A stretch of 30,560 nucleotides of DNA from Seison nebaliae (Eukaryota > Rotifera > Pararotatoria > Seisonacea > Seisonidae): contig JALJEE010003163.1 of NCBI GenBank assembly GCA_023231475.1, positions 1 through 30,560 on the forward strand, written 5' to 3'. The notes under the pieces were generated by a model that saw only the letters and a list, made by a program, of their open reading frames with translations, was not told the origin of the DNA and did no database searches. A program made the position numbers and the translations under genes. Each line of letters starts with the position of its first letter. The stretch's first letter is position 1. Below are positions 1-10,500 of the stretch, piece by piece.

Positions 1-821
1 ACAAGTTTCTTTTGTCTGTAATTTACGGAGGTCATAACGAGTAGGAAGATTAGAGATGTTGGTTAATAACTTCGATTTACTTTCATTACATACAATTTCT
101 CTTACCAATAATCTAGTGGTAATAAAATTAATGATTTCTGCACAAGATCTTCCATTATTAGAACAGATTATAATATCATCGGCATAACTGACAAGACTGC
201 TGTGAGAACAGCAGGAAATATGTTAGAACCAATTTTAAATGAATAAAGTTGGTTGACTTCGATAAGAATTTCATCAACGATTTTACCAAATACCCAAGGA
301 GCAAGAACCGATCCTTGCCTGACTCCTCTGTTTATCGGAAAAAAGTCCGACATTTTAGCATTCGCTTTTATCACACCATATGAATTCGTAAAAATTTCAT
401 TAATGAATGAAATTGAATACTCATCAATTCCTGCTTTACGTAACGTTGTGACACCATGTTCCATACTGACTGAATCGAAAGCTTTACTAGCATCCATAAA
501 ATAGAAGATAAATTTAGTTTTCACATTTCGACACGTCGTAATGAGATATTTAATCAGAAGTAGTAATGGGAGAGTACCCCTACCTTTTCCTCTATAAGCA
601 AATTGATAACGCGAAGAGAATAACTTTGAAGAATATCTGTTTTTAATCACTTGTTCGATTATTTTAATTACGCCACTCGCGACACAAATTGGACGATAGG
701 AGTTTACATCCGAGGTACATTTGCCATACCCTTTGTAGATTGGAGTGATGGTGTAGATTCTTTTGTAAACATAATCTATGTTACCATAAAGAATTAATAG
801 ATTAATTAATAAGAAGATAAA
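1..821 (-). pseudogene. Non-LTR retrotransposon reverse transcriptase remnant, copy A (runs off left edge)
   Basis: Reading leftwards from about 820, the translation gives successive reverse transcriptase blocks: a TPIYKG / SYRPICVASGVIKII block (motif 1), FMDASKAFDSV (motif A), a GVRQGSVLAPWVFGKIVDE block (motif B) and SYADDIII (catalytic YADD, motif C), followed by CNESKSKLLTN. This order is typical of LINE-type elements. The main frame (650-168) breaks just before YADD, which lies in another frame; a small hairpin insertion at 197-214 explains the shift. An in-frame stop at about 822-824 closes the 5' side, so the copy is dead. It continues past the left edge. It is roughly half identical in protein to copy B, so the two are separate old insertions rather than a recent duplicate. 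The clade cannot be told from this fragment. Confidence 0.88.
197..214. repeat. Perfect 7-bp hairpin (CTGCTGT-GAGA-ACAGCAG) inside the RT remnant
   Basis: CTGCTGT (197-203) and ACAGCAG (208-214) are exact reverse complements around a 4-nt loop. Compared with copy B, where the codons for PAV run directly into AYADD, copy A carries about 14 extra bases here. The hairpin therefore looks like the frameshifting insertion itself. Confidence 0.7.
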
Positions 822-847
822 CTATAAATGCAATAATGGTGGTATAT

Positions 848-870
848 ACGATTATAATACGATTATAATA
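848..870. repeat. Short tandem repeat of ACGATTATAAT
   Basis: Two adjacent copies of the 11-bp unit ACGATTATAAT abut the left arm of the 871-994 palindrome. Nothing else is recognisable in the stretch 825-870. Confidence 0.6.
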
Positions 871-994
871 GGATTAATAACGATTAATATTTAAAAAATT
901 TATCATTGTTTTTGATACTTACAAGATTACTCTGATACTTTTGTAAGTATCAAAAACAATCTTTAATTTCTTAAAGATTAATCGTTATTAATCC
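871..994. repeat. 124-bp near-perfect palindrome (foldback/MITE-like or hairpin-RNA-like)
   Basis: The outer arms 871-888 and 977-994 are exact 18-bp reverse complements (left arm starts GGATTAATAACG). The inner arms 905-924 and 941-960 are exact 20-bp reverse complements (left arm starts ATTGTTTTTGATAC). The stretches joining them (889-904 and 961-976) pair imperfectly, and the loop is 925-940. A transcript would fold into one long hairpin. It lies exactly between two RT remnants that point away from it. I see no convincing target-site duplication. It could be a foldback or MITE-type element, or a hairpin RNA source. Confidence 0.85.
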
Positions 995-1215
995 AGAATT
1001 GTTTTTGAATTGTCTTTCAACCAAGCTTCTCTTTACTAATAATTAGGTTATTCACCTGTTTGAGTGCATAAACCTATTTAATTTACATTTGTAATTATGA
1101 AAAATAATGCTCTATTTATATTCTAATTTTCAATTTAAGTTGAGCTGTCCACCTTCTTGAGGTTCCCTTGTAAGCACTTTTCTCTCTTCATTATTAGATT
1201 TGGCTTTTAAAAAAA
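995..1215. other. Spacer between palindrome and RT copy B
   Basis: A+T-rich sequence with stops in all frames. No gene, RNA or repeat is recognisable; it may contain decayed 5' sequence of copy B. Confidence 0.5.
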
Positions 1216-2890
1216 GTGGGAGACAACTTCCAATTAGGGATAACATCGGGGATAACTTCTTACAATCGTATTAATATCACTCCGTTTGAAAAAATTAAAA
1301 ACAAAATATTCTATAAATTGAACGAGTCAACATCATTCCATATGAGCACTATCCATCATTTAATTCAACTAATCACATGGAATACATATTGTTCGGAGAG
1401 ACGACTTTATTGGCATTTATTTTAATACTAACTGGTAAACTTAATACGAACAAACTGGTCAATTCCATCTCCATTGATGAATTACGTACAGCTGTTTCGC
1501 CGTGTGATGGCAACAAAGCCCATGGATATGATAACTGGTGCTTAGGCATCATTGTCAGTATGTCGAATATTCTTCTCACTATACTGGTGGATTACATCCA
1601 AATTCTTCTTAACGAAATCGACCGTTCATTATTCTCCACATATCTTGTGATTCCAGTTCCGAAGGCTGGTAAGAAAGATTACAATTGTGTCGAATCCTTT
1701 CGTCCTATTTGTATATCGAATGGAGTGACAAAAATAATCGCAAAGATCATTTTAAAGATATACTCATCGATTCTCTATGCTTGCTCCCTACAATTCCCTT
1801 ACAGGGAGAAAAGCAGAGACATCAAAAAAACATACCGTTAATATTACTTCTTCGGGTGTTAATCGTCTACTGTCGTTCGTTGAACGTTAAGTTTATCGTG
1901 TGTCTTATCGATGCGTCAAAGGCGTTTGATTCAGTGGATGTGGAAATTGGTATTACTATTTTGAATAAGTATGGTATGGACAAAATCTTTACCGACTTCA
2001 TTAGAAATATATCAATGAATTCTTCCGGTGTAATCAAATGGAAAAATCAGATAGGAAAGAAGTTTCCAATCAACAAGGGTGTCCGTCAAGGATCTATTCT
2101 CTCTCCTTGGATCTTCGGTAAAATCATTGATAGAGTGATCCTTGCAGCCCATTCCCTGTCTTCATTTTCTATAAAAGATCATTCGTATCCAGCAGTCTAC
2201 GCATATGCTGATGACATGATTGCTATTACCAATAACCTAAAGAACTTGAACACGGAGAACTTGAAATGTGGCATTTCCTGCAATGACTCCAAATCAAAAA
2301 TCTTGACAAACTGTCCTCTCACAAAAAATACAGCCTTTTTATCAATTACAAATGCGACTGTACCATATTCCTTGATTGTTCTATTGACAACAAAAAGAAA
2401 AGCTCTTCCTTCGTTCATCAGATCGTTTCACTTATTTCATCATGGCTGCAAATATTATTCTCTTTCGAGGAAAATTTTATTATTCAAAATATTCTGTTTC
2501 GATTTGTATGGATTACAATGTTCAGTGTCATTTTCATTAAGATATATGCTCGCATTAGATCCTGCCTACAGGCTTATACCTATTAGGCTGTTATCGTCCA
2601 TTTTCTCGAGCCTTTATGTTCTCGATTACCGGGCTTCCTCCTGTTCCTCTATTGTTAGGCAAAATATTTATTGCTCTCATCCAAAACATAAAACTATCTG
2701 ACTTCCGATCTTCGACTTACGAACTGTGCAATAAAATACTCCAATCAATTTTTTCTGCAACTACTACGATATTCCACTTCCCAACATCGTGGAAGAAGCT
2801 GAATCCTTATTATCCAATATCTCAATCGATAACTGTGTTCCCGACATTCTCTCTCCTTACATATCACGGGGCCGTCTTATTATCTTAAAC
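1216..2890 (+). pseudogene. Non-LTR retrotransposon reverse transcriptase remnant, copy B
   Basis: Frame 1377-1841 encodes the start of an RT domain (SISIDELRTAVSP, then LVIPVPKAGKKDYN, then SFRPICISNGVTKIIAKII). Near 1820 the similarity moves to the frame of 1685-2701, which carries CLIDASKAFDSVDVE, the GVRQGSILSPWIFGKIIDR block and YAYADDMIAIT (catalytic YADD), followed by CNDSKSKILTN. A further frame change near 2600 gives a post-RT segment (SITGLPPVPLLLGKIF) that resembles copy C. The upstream frame 1216-1425 probably belongs to the linker before the RT. With at least two or three frameshifts this copy is inactive. Clade not assigned. Confidence 0.87.
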
Positions 2891-2918
2891 CTTAATTATT
2901 TTTCTTCATAATAATAGA

Positions 2919-2942
2919 CGAAAGAGCATATATTCTCTTTCG
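2919..2942. repeat. 8-bp inverted repeat CGAAAGAG / CTCTTTCG
   Basis: CGAAAGAG at 2919-2926 and its exact complement CTCTTTCG at 2935-2942 flank an 8-nt loop. It lies just beyond the 3' end of RT copy B and directly beside the dispersed repeat at 2943. Confidence 0.6.
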
Positions 2943-3020
2943 AATGAACCCTACTATGTTAATTTTCAATGAGCAGAAACCCCTTAAAATCTCATTTTTT
3001 TGTTCAATTTTTTTTTGGGG
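2943..3020 (-). repeat. Dispersed ~90-bp repeat, copy 1 (inverted relative to 29324-29413)
   Basis: The reverse complement of this stretch matches 29324-29413 nearly base for base over its core: C-run plus A-run, TTGAA, AATGAGATTTTAAGGGG, then CTCATTGAAAAT and AGGGTT. Both copies keep an AATGAG/CTCATT stem around a 17-nt loop. This copy sits about 50 bp beyond RT copy B. Too short to call a class; a small non-autonomous element is possible. Confidence 0.75.
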
Positions 3021-3419
3021 TGAAAATAACTCGGGGGAAATATCAGCATCACCGATGATGATGGTCGATCAATTGGTGATTCATAATATAATATAAAAAA
3101 AATTATTAACAGAAGGATTCAATTTTGTTATTCCGATTTTAATATAATATATCAAGTCGATACCAAGTCGATCAATATTCAGTAATATATGTCTTGTAAA
3201 CATTGCTTGAATAATACAAAATTACATACATAAAATATTAATTACATTACCAAAATCATAAATAAAATCTCAATTTAAATTATAATTATAAATATATAAA
3301 TAAAGTTATTTAAGTGAATTGCTTATGTTTTAAAGTAACGAAATTGAAAATTGATTTATAAGAAACATATTTTTTCTCAATTATTTGTCGCTAAGGTTTT
3401 TCTGAAAATTAAAGAGAAA
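3021..3419. other. Intergenic / TMEM218 upstream region
   Basis: Very A+T-rich. It holds an ATCACC...GGTGAT inverted pair (3048-3053 and 3075-3080) and, 81 bp before the TMEM218 start codon, GTTTTAAAGTAAC (3327-3339). The latter is one mismatch away from the RFX X-box consensus RYYNYY-N1-3-RRNRAC. No gene is seen. Confidence 0.45.
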
Positions 3420-3761
3420 ATGATTGGTGTCGGTATCATTACGGTAACAACGCTGTTAGTGGTGGCATTTATCAGCTACAATTTATTTAAAAACACAAAA
3501 TTGAATAAAATTGGAATATTATTATCAATTTCATGTATAATAGTAATTATAATTCTATTAACAATGCCAGTTCGAACTGAAGAAACAATAGACAACATCG
3601 ATCAATTTATCGTATTTAGTAAATATCACATAATCCGAATTACTTATATCGTCATTGGTACAATTAGTTGTTTGGGAGCATTGTTCTTATACTTTTCAGC
3701 AACTTTAAGCGAACAAATTTATGCAAAGAAATTACCGACCGCTCGTGGTAAACATATATAA
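3420..3761 (+). CDS. TMEM218: TMEM218, ciliary transition-zone membrane protein
   Basis: A single-exon gene for 113 residues, close to the 115 of human TMEM218. The start ATG at 3420 gives MIGVG followed at once by a hydrophobic segment, as in the family. Three membrane segments are visible: about residues 2-23, 31-50 and 70-94. Family landmarks are the acidic/variable loop after the second segment and the near-C-terminal signature SEQIYAKKLP, matching the PIYAKPL end of vertebrate TMEM218. The protein acts at the transition zone at the base of cilia with the MKS module (family knowledge). No AATAAA signal lies between its stop and the next gene's start 71 bp downstream on the same strand. 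A one-mismatch X-box lies at 3327-3339. Confidence 0.85.
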   Translation: MIGVGIITVTTLLVVAFISYNLFKNTKLNKIGILLSISCIIVIIILLTMPVRTEETIDNIDQFIVFSKYHIIRITYIVIGTISCLGALFLYFSATLSEQIYAKKLPTARGKHI

Positions 3762-3832
3762 ACTTTCTTTTTTTTTCTATTCTTTTAATTATCAATTATT
3801 CTGTTTCCAATATTTTGTTTAACTTAATAGAA

Positions 3833-5154
3833 ATGAATAATAAAAGATATTGTCTTTATAATTGCAGTCATCCAGATTGTTGGAAAAATTATGATTATAA
3901 CCGAAATATTAATTTGGAAGAAATTTTCATGAATAAAGAAGTCGGTCAAATCAATTTAGATAGTTCTCCTTTCGACCATGTGACAGATCCGTTAATACAA
4001 TCACCAATAAACAAATTAAAATCAATTGACTTCCCAATATTGGAAGACAAAGATCGTACTATTATTAAATATGATAGAATTCCAAAGTTAAAATCGAGGA
4101 AATTCAAACGTACTAACGACCACTTACCGGTAATAAAGGATAATAATCAGAAATTAATACAAAGGAAAGTCGTCTGGTATCATCGTCCAAAATTATTAGA
4201 AGAATGTATTAATAATAAGATGGAAGAGTATTCTGATATAAACTCTATCGATTCTACCATTCTTATGAGGGTCATGAGGAAGGAGACGTATTCTCCTCCA
4301 AAATCATTACTTCCTCATCACATACCCAATAAGAACATAAAGAAAATTAATTTAAAGTTCCATTTTAAATTTCAGAATCGTATTCCTAAAAAAGCGAATT
4401 AAAGAGGAGAAGATGATGTAAAGAAATTGCGAGGAAAAGTCGAACGGAGAATTAAACCAAAATTGGATTTAAGTTTAGCTAAAGTACAAACAAATTTTGA
4501 CAACATAAAGAAAAAACTGGACAATAACTCTTTGAGTCGGTTAACAAATTTATATTTTATAGTTAGCTTATATTTATTTTCGTTAGAACGTTTGAGTTGC
4601 TGACACCGGAAAAACAAAGTGAACTTTTTACCTCAAAGAATAAACATAAAAGATTAACATCAGTAATTCATCAACTACAAACGAAAACAACGGAAATGAT
4701 GGAAAATCCAAAGCACTATCATCAGAGTTCTATTATCAATTCATTTAAATCTGATAAAGATAAGAATGTTATAAATCAGGAGATCCTGAAATATTTAAGA
4801 TCGATGAAGAGAAAACACACAATGAAAGAAAAAAAACTAAATACAACACCAATGGATCAGAGATCAAGTTTTTGGAACAAAAACAAAATAAATGGAAAAT
4901 CATTATTAGAACAATTGATAGAATGTTCATCCATATCTCCCATACCCCAACAAAACATTGAAACAAAATCGGAAAAACTTTCAAAGAAATTTAGCAGTAG
5001 TGCTCCTTCTCTCATCAATAATAGTTATAACAGTATACAATGGTATCGGGATACTCTCTCGATGAAATCAGGAAGATATAGTCCACTAACATCAGACGAT
5101 TATATTTTCACAGATGAACGTGGACATTCTGTTGGATCGGTTGAGCGTTTATAG
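3833..5154 (+). CDS. Uncharacterised 408-aa basic protein, three exons
   Basis: Exons 3833-4356, 4405-4539 and 4587-5154, with introns of 48 and 47 nt, join in frame to 408 residues. I do not recognise the family. The N-terminus has a short Cys motif (YCLYNCSHPDCW, residues 5-16). The rest is hydrophilic and rich in Lys, Asn, Ser and Ile, with a predicted helical basic stretch encoded by exon 2 (KLRGKVERRIKPKLDL) and no membrane segment. The start follows directly on TTTAACTTAATAGAA, so an acceptor-like AG lies 2 nt before ATG. It could have an untranslated 5' exon or be the second gene of an operon with TMEM218. A cilium- or sperm-related role is only a guess from its neighbour. The exon model is good; the function is unknown. 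Confidence 0.72.
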
Positions 5155-5317
5155 AAACATTTTCATTTAAAATAAATCACCGGAGAATCGTTTATAAATA
5201 TAAGGAGGAAAATTCATCGAAATAAAATTGATGGTATTTTTCTCATAATATCTCTTTACTTTTTGATCGTATTGAGTGAATTGTTTCTTATCAATGAATT
5301 AGTAGGAATGAATATGA
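5155..5317. other. Convergent 3' spacer
   Basis: A 163-bp gap between the 3' ends of the uncharacterised plus-strand gene and the minus-strand GPCR. It contains AATAAA-like sequences (for example AAAATAAATC near 5170) that could serve as polyadenylation signals. Nothing else is seen. Confidence 0.4.
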
Positions 5318-7582
5318 TCATTTTTTTACAGTTCCCGTGATAATGATCGGTTCGACAGTTGAGAAACGTAATCGACTGCGCATATTATCATCTGAAGGGT
5401 GAGCAAAAGAAAAATATAAGTCACGATGTTGTTCATCAAGAGTTGCCAAATTTCCGGGTGTATAGTATGACTGATAATTAGATGGAATGGAATATGAGGA
5501 AAATATGCCTCTTCGCTTAGGCTTACGACAAACCGGTTCATACACTGGGGGACTACTATGATTGGGTGTACTCTTTTTTTTAAATTCACGAACACCAATA
5601 ATCGTATTGTCCGATTCGTTGGATAAACAATTGAAAGCAATTCTTTGTTCAAGTCTACTTGAAGATTCAACTAACCGGTTTAACATGATCTTCATATCTT
5701 TCTGCATAGATGAAAGATGAACAAATAATTACTTCGAATTCTACTAACACGAAATCCTCGATTGCCAATACCATAAATGATTGGATTGATGAATGTATTT
5801 GCCATCGATAACCAGTGACAAGCGATGTATAAGTATTTATATTGTTGAGTTGTGAGTAAGGAGGGGAAATGTTTGGGAGAATATTGTCTTAGGCGGAAAT
5901 AGATATTGAGTAGATGTAAAGGTGCCCAACATACAGCAAAAGCTGCAACAAGAAATTGTAACATTCTAATTGTCTAAAGGAAAATGAAATGAGGTAGGAA
6001 TAGAGAATATCAAAAGAATTCAAATAACTTTTCTCTTATTTTCGAGTTGACGAAGATCTCTTGAAAATCTCTCATTTGTCTCACCGGGAATTACGTGCAA
6101 TGTTAATGATTTGGAAACGGAACCATAAGTAATACTCAGAATTATCAGTGGTAGAAGATATGTACAAATAAATAAGAAGATACTATAACTCAATTCGACG
6201 GTTTCTTCCCGAGTAATCGATGAAAGAATACTCCAATCTTCGTTACAATACATTATGACTTCAGTTATAATAATTTGTCCATTATATAATCGATTCTCTT
6301 TAGTGATAGTACGAGATGAGGCTGTAAATAATTGGATGGCTGAAAAGCCGCCAGCACAACACCATAAGAATAAGATAACTCTCCATATTCGTCGATGAGT
6401 TAATCGTTGCTTCAACGGATAACGTATAGCCAAATATCGATCGACACCAATAGTAATTAATGTTATAATGGATAACGTGACGGTAAAAAGTTGTAGGAAG
6501 AGAATCATCTTACACATGACCTTCCCAAAATACCATCTTTCTGACACGATTTGATGGACTGTGAATGGCATACAAAAAATCGTTACCAATAAATCAACAA
6601 ATGCTAAATTTAATAAGAATGATGTAATGTCAGCTCGGAAGTAATGAAGGACAGTTGCACTTCTTCTTCGTATGGTAAATATTAGAGTAACAACAACAAG
6701 AAGATTGAATGATAATGAGCAAAAGATAGTCACACTGTACATCGTAACGATGATTGACCAAGAGATTGTCAGATGTCGTCTGAATATCCGGTAGAAGAAA
6801 GGTGTAGCCATATACGGCGAATGAATATTTCCATTAATATTCATCTTTTCTTTCCATTCCATTAATCCATTCTTTCCCAATAATGTTCTATGTGAACGTT
6901 TAACAATTTCATTCAGTAACGAAACATTTCCCAATTGACGATAAACTAATTGATTGAAGATAATGTGTAAAGTGAAATAAAGCTTTTCGAATTCATCTTT
7001 CGGTTCAAATGCTTCGAATGGAATCCCATGACAATACGATTGTAATTCTTTAATGATTTGCTCGTAGAAAAAGAGGAATAATTCCGTAATTAAATTATTT
7101 TTTCGTAATAAACATTTAGCATGTACTAATAAAGTTTTTTTTAAATTTATTCGACAATTCACTTTCTTATCTACCAAATTTAATTCATTCTTAAAATAGG
7201 AAATCCTTCGACAAATGCCATAAGTTTGCCACATAATATTCTTTGATTGTATCATCGAAATATTATACTTCTCAATCATAAATTTCGTGTCAAATAATTT
7301 CAAAAAAAATGATGCCAATGATGTGTGGAAGTAATCTCGAATATTCCTATCCATCAAATCAATCGCAACTTGTACTTGATTGAGGTTGTATGCACCATCG
7401 CTGCCCGTAGTAGTAAGAGGAAGTGTAAGATTGTAGTTCTTCCCATTACGAAAGTCTCTCTTATCAGAATAAATTTCAATTATTGTTTCTTGAGAGATTT
7501 GTGCTTGGGAAATAATAGAATAATGAAGAATGCACGATAGAAATATGAATGAGTTCATTGTGCACTGATCTTGTAAGATCAT
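5318..7582 (-). CDS. Class A G protein-coupled receptor, peptide-receptor type, with long ectodomain
   Basis: Exons 7582-6029, 5973-5749 and 5701-5318 (introns 55 and 47 nt) give 720 residues. Translation could start at Met1 or, better for a signal peptide, Met9 (MNSFIFLSCILHYSIISQA). Residues ~28-272 are an extracellular region with at least four Cys and several NxS/T sites. Then come seven membrane segments from ~273. Rhodopsin-family marks: LAFVDLL in TM2, the WYFGKVMC motif with the conserved Cys ~357, DRYLAIRYP at ~381-389, FAVCWAPLH in TM6, and NPIIYGIGNRGF in TM7. The WxFG and CWxPxH patterns point to an invertebrate neuropeptide receptor; the ligand cannot be told. The C-tail of about 127 residues is Ser/Pro-rich and basic. 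The ectodomain is far longer than usual for peptide receptors. Confidence 0.88.
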
Positions 7583-10500
7583 TAAATTTCGTCATTTCAT
7601 GGTAACAAGATAAAAAACTATAATGGAATCTTCGTATCTAGAGAATAAACGGAGAAAAAGAATTTTAAAAATGAATTACTATTTAATATCTAGTTATACG
7701 ACAAATGAATTTTTTCTCGATTCGTTAGATAGAAAGAGATTGAGAGATTCCTGATTATTACAGATACCGATATGATTTAAGAATTATTATTTGGAACTCT
7801 ACTCTAGATGTACCTTCTAATACGTAATTAGAAATTGAAAGGTTTCCTGTTCACATCAACTTACCGTATTGATACTCTCCCATTTTTTTTTATCGTCTTA
7901 CGTGAAATTTTAGAAAAAAAAGTTTAATAAGACAATAATTAATGTGTTGAGAGAAATTCCTATAATGAATTCCCGTAAAAGATAATTTCGGCTCATTAGC
8001 ATTCGATAACAGACATTATTGGACATTTAGTAGATGAATTATTAAAAATTAACGTAAAGAAAAAAAGGAAGGTGAAAGGAATGATGATAAAAAAATTTAT
8101 CGATTCTTATCGAACATAATGGAATAGAATATATACATTCGTTGATACATTCATGATCATGCTTCACTTCATTACAATATCTTTGTTCGGTTTCTTTAGA
8201 AAGAAGTGAATTCACTTCTGCCGAAATTCTGCTAGATGTATATATACCTTTCAATAGGCAAAAAACAATATGACTCATGTTTATACTTATCATTCCTTAC
8301 CAATTAATAGGACGAATCCACATTATCTAATTTGTTTCAAATTAAAAACAATTATTTGAAGTGGGTATACCCACTTAATATTAGAATAAGAAAGATGGAA
8401 GTATACTCTCATTTATGAATAAAAAGAATGTTGATATTCTCCTCGGGTTGATATTCACAACCAGTGAACGATAGTGGTAACGGTGATATGATGATTGCGA
8501 AAAACGATATTGGTGCAAAAAGAAAATGGTAAAGGATGAAAAGAGGAAAACACAACTATTCGTCTATTCTCCTGGATGTTGTAGAGTATTTATTAAAATA
8601 TAAATTAAAAGCATGAGTTGATGAACGATTGCTCATCTGGAGCACATGAAATATTGCTTTTCAACTATTCTGTTTTAAAACAAGTGAAATAAAGGAAGTA
8701 AGACAGGAAGAGGCATCAGTTTCAGTTGCACCTTTTGCAAATTATTTCATTTTTCCTGATTTGATGCTATTCTTTCTTCTTTTTACAATATAGAACAACT
8801 TTTTTCCACCTTGATGAGACATGTAACAAAACTGATCACTTATTCGAATAGGTGAGTTTTTTAATTTAAAGATAATTATAAATTTCCAAATGGCAATAAT
8901 GTCTAGTTATCATTTTACTATTACATTATATTAATGGTTGAATAAAAGGGATATTTGGTAAAAACCGGAAAAAGTTCCTTCTGAAAATTCTGAAAATTGA
9001 AAGAAATAAAAAATGAAGAAAATGTCTGAAAAAGTGAAACGATAGAAGCTTTTCGATGGCGCCAATAGCAAAAAAATAATTTTAAAACTATTCGTTGTAA
9101 GTTTTCTCATTCATTATTTTCGTCAACTCAATTGAAAGAAATACTTGTTATGCATATTTTTAGCGTTCGCATGAAATGAAGAAAATCAATTTGAACTGAA
9201 TGATTATTTGGAATTTTCCGACATAAATTTGTCTATGACGTCTGATTGTCGGAATTAGATATTTGACATAATTAAAATTCTAATAAGTATTTACAAATAC
9301 TTCCATGTCGATTGCATCGTAATAGATTTGGAAAATGAGAAGAAATAATTGTAAGAACATTTATAGATTGTCTAATTTTACATATTTATTTTCCTAATTG
9401 AATATTTGAGTTCTAAATCATTTGTTTAAACCATTTGCATAATCTACGAGAAGAAAGACTTTATGAAATAGAGTCAGAAGACCTTGTCAAAAAGAAAAGC
9501 AAATAATTATGGAGGGGAAGGCCGAAAGAGAAGTAATCCGTGCTGTTGATATAAATAATGAGTAGAAATTAAGATGAGCAAATACTAATAAAATGGACAA
9601 AAATAAATATGGATTCTCTGTTACTTTCAAATATTCTTCTCATATTACGCATGGACATCGAATTGTCGACAACAGCAAAGAAATTTGTTGATTTTCCATT
9701 CATTGTTTGATTACTTCTTCATATCCTTATATCATTTCACTAACGAAGATTGAACGTAATTATCCTTTAATAAATGTCTTAGACATTATGTCCATAATCT
9801 TCGGATAACATCCTATTGATTTCCAGTTCCAATGAGATATCTTTATTTCCATATTTTTCCGCAAATTCCATAAGTATGGTATAAAACGAAGAAAATTTAT
9901 CAGATAATCTCAAGTTAAAACTCCAGTAAGTAGAATACCAGTCGTCGAAATTATGACTGCATTATACTTCAAATCTTTTCCTAAATTTACCTAAAGATAC
10001 TCGAACCAAATTAGTATTACGAATATGATTAAATATCAAACACTGCAAGTGAAATGTCAAGACAAACTCTATCAAACTAGATAAGCAATTAAATCTGAAT
10101 TTCCGTTTCATTAATATTTATAATTATTTAACACAACTACGCTTGATCAATATGTGAGAAATACTACGTGAAATAAGTAATTCATGCACGATAATCATTC
10201 CTGAGCTTACTAGCGATGATGTTGCATTCTGTTAAAGAATTATCATTTAACCTTTCCATTCGCTTTTACTGACTGTTACTCTCTTTCTCGTTATCTTTCC
10301 TTAAAATATGAATTAATCATGAAACCTTAACTTTCCATATTCTCGGAACAAACTATTTTTATGCGATTAAAAATATAACCAAAATTTCATTTCCATAAAA
10401 AGTCAAATCAAAAACGCAAAAAGTGCAATATTTTCACCCCCACTGAAACACTTTCATTATCATGCAAATTTAATCTAAAATATAAAACATCCAATTAAAA

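Noticed and set aside
253-504. Plus-strand open frame inside the first RT remnant
   Set aside because: It is the antisense of the RT motif region on the minus strand; only the minus strand gives RT motifs.
1-2890. RT copies A and B as arms of one recent inverted duplication
   Set aside because: Their proteins agree at only about half of positions and have different disabling mutations, so they are independent insertions.
8042-8293. Minus-strand frame with four Cys (CNEVKHDHECINECI region) as a small Cys-rich peptide
   Set aside because: The start lacks a convincing signal peptide, the C-terminal part is low-complexity, and I found no partner exon.
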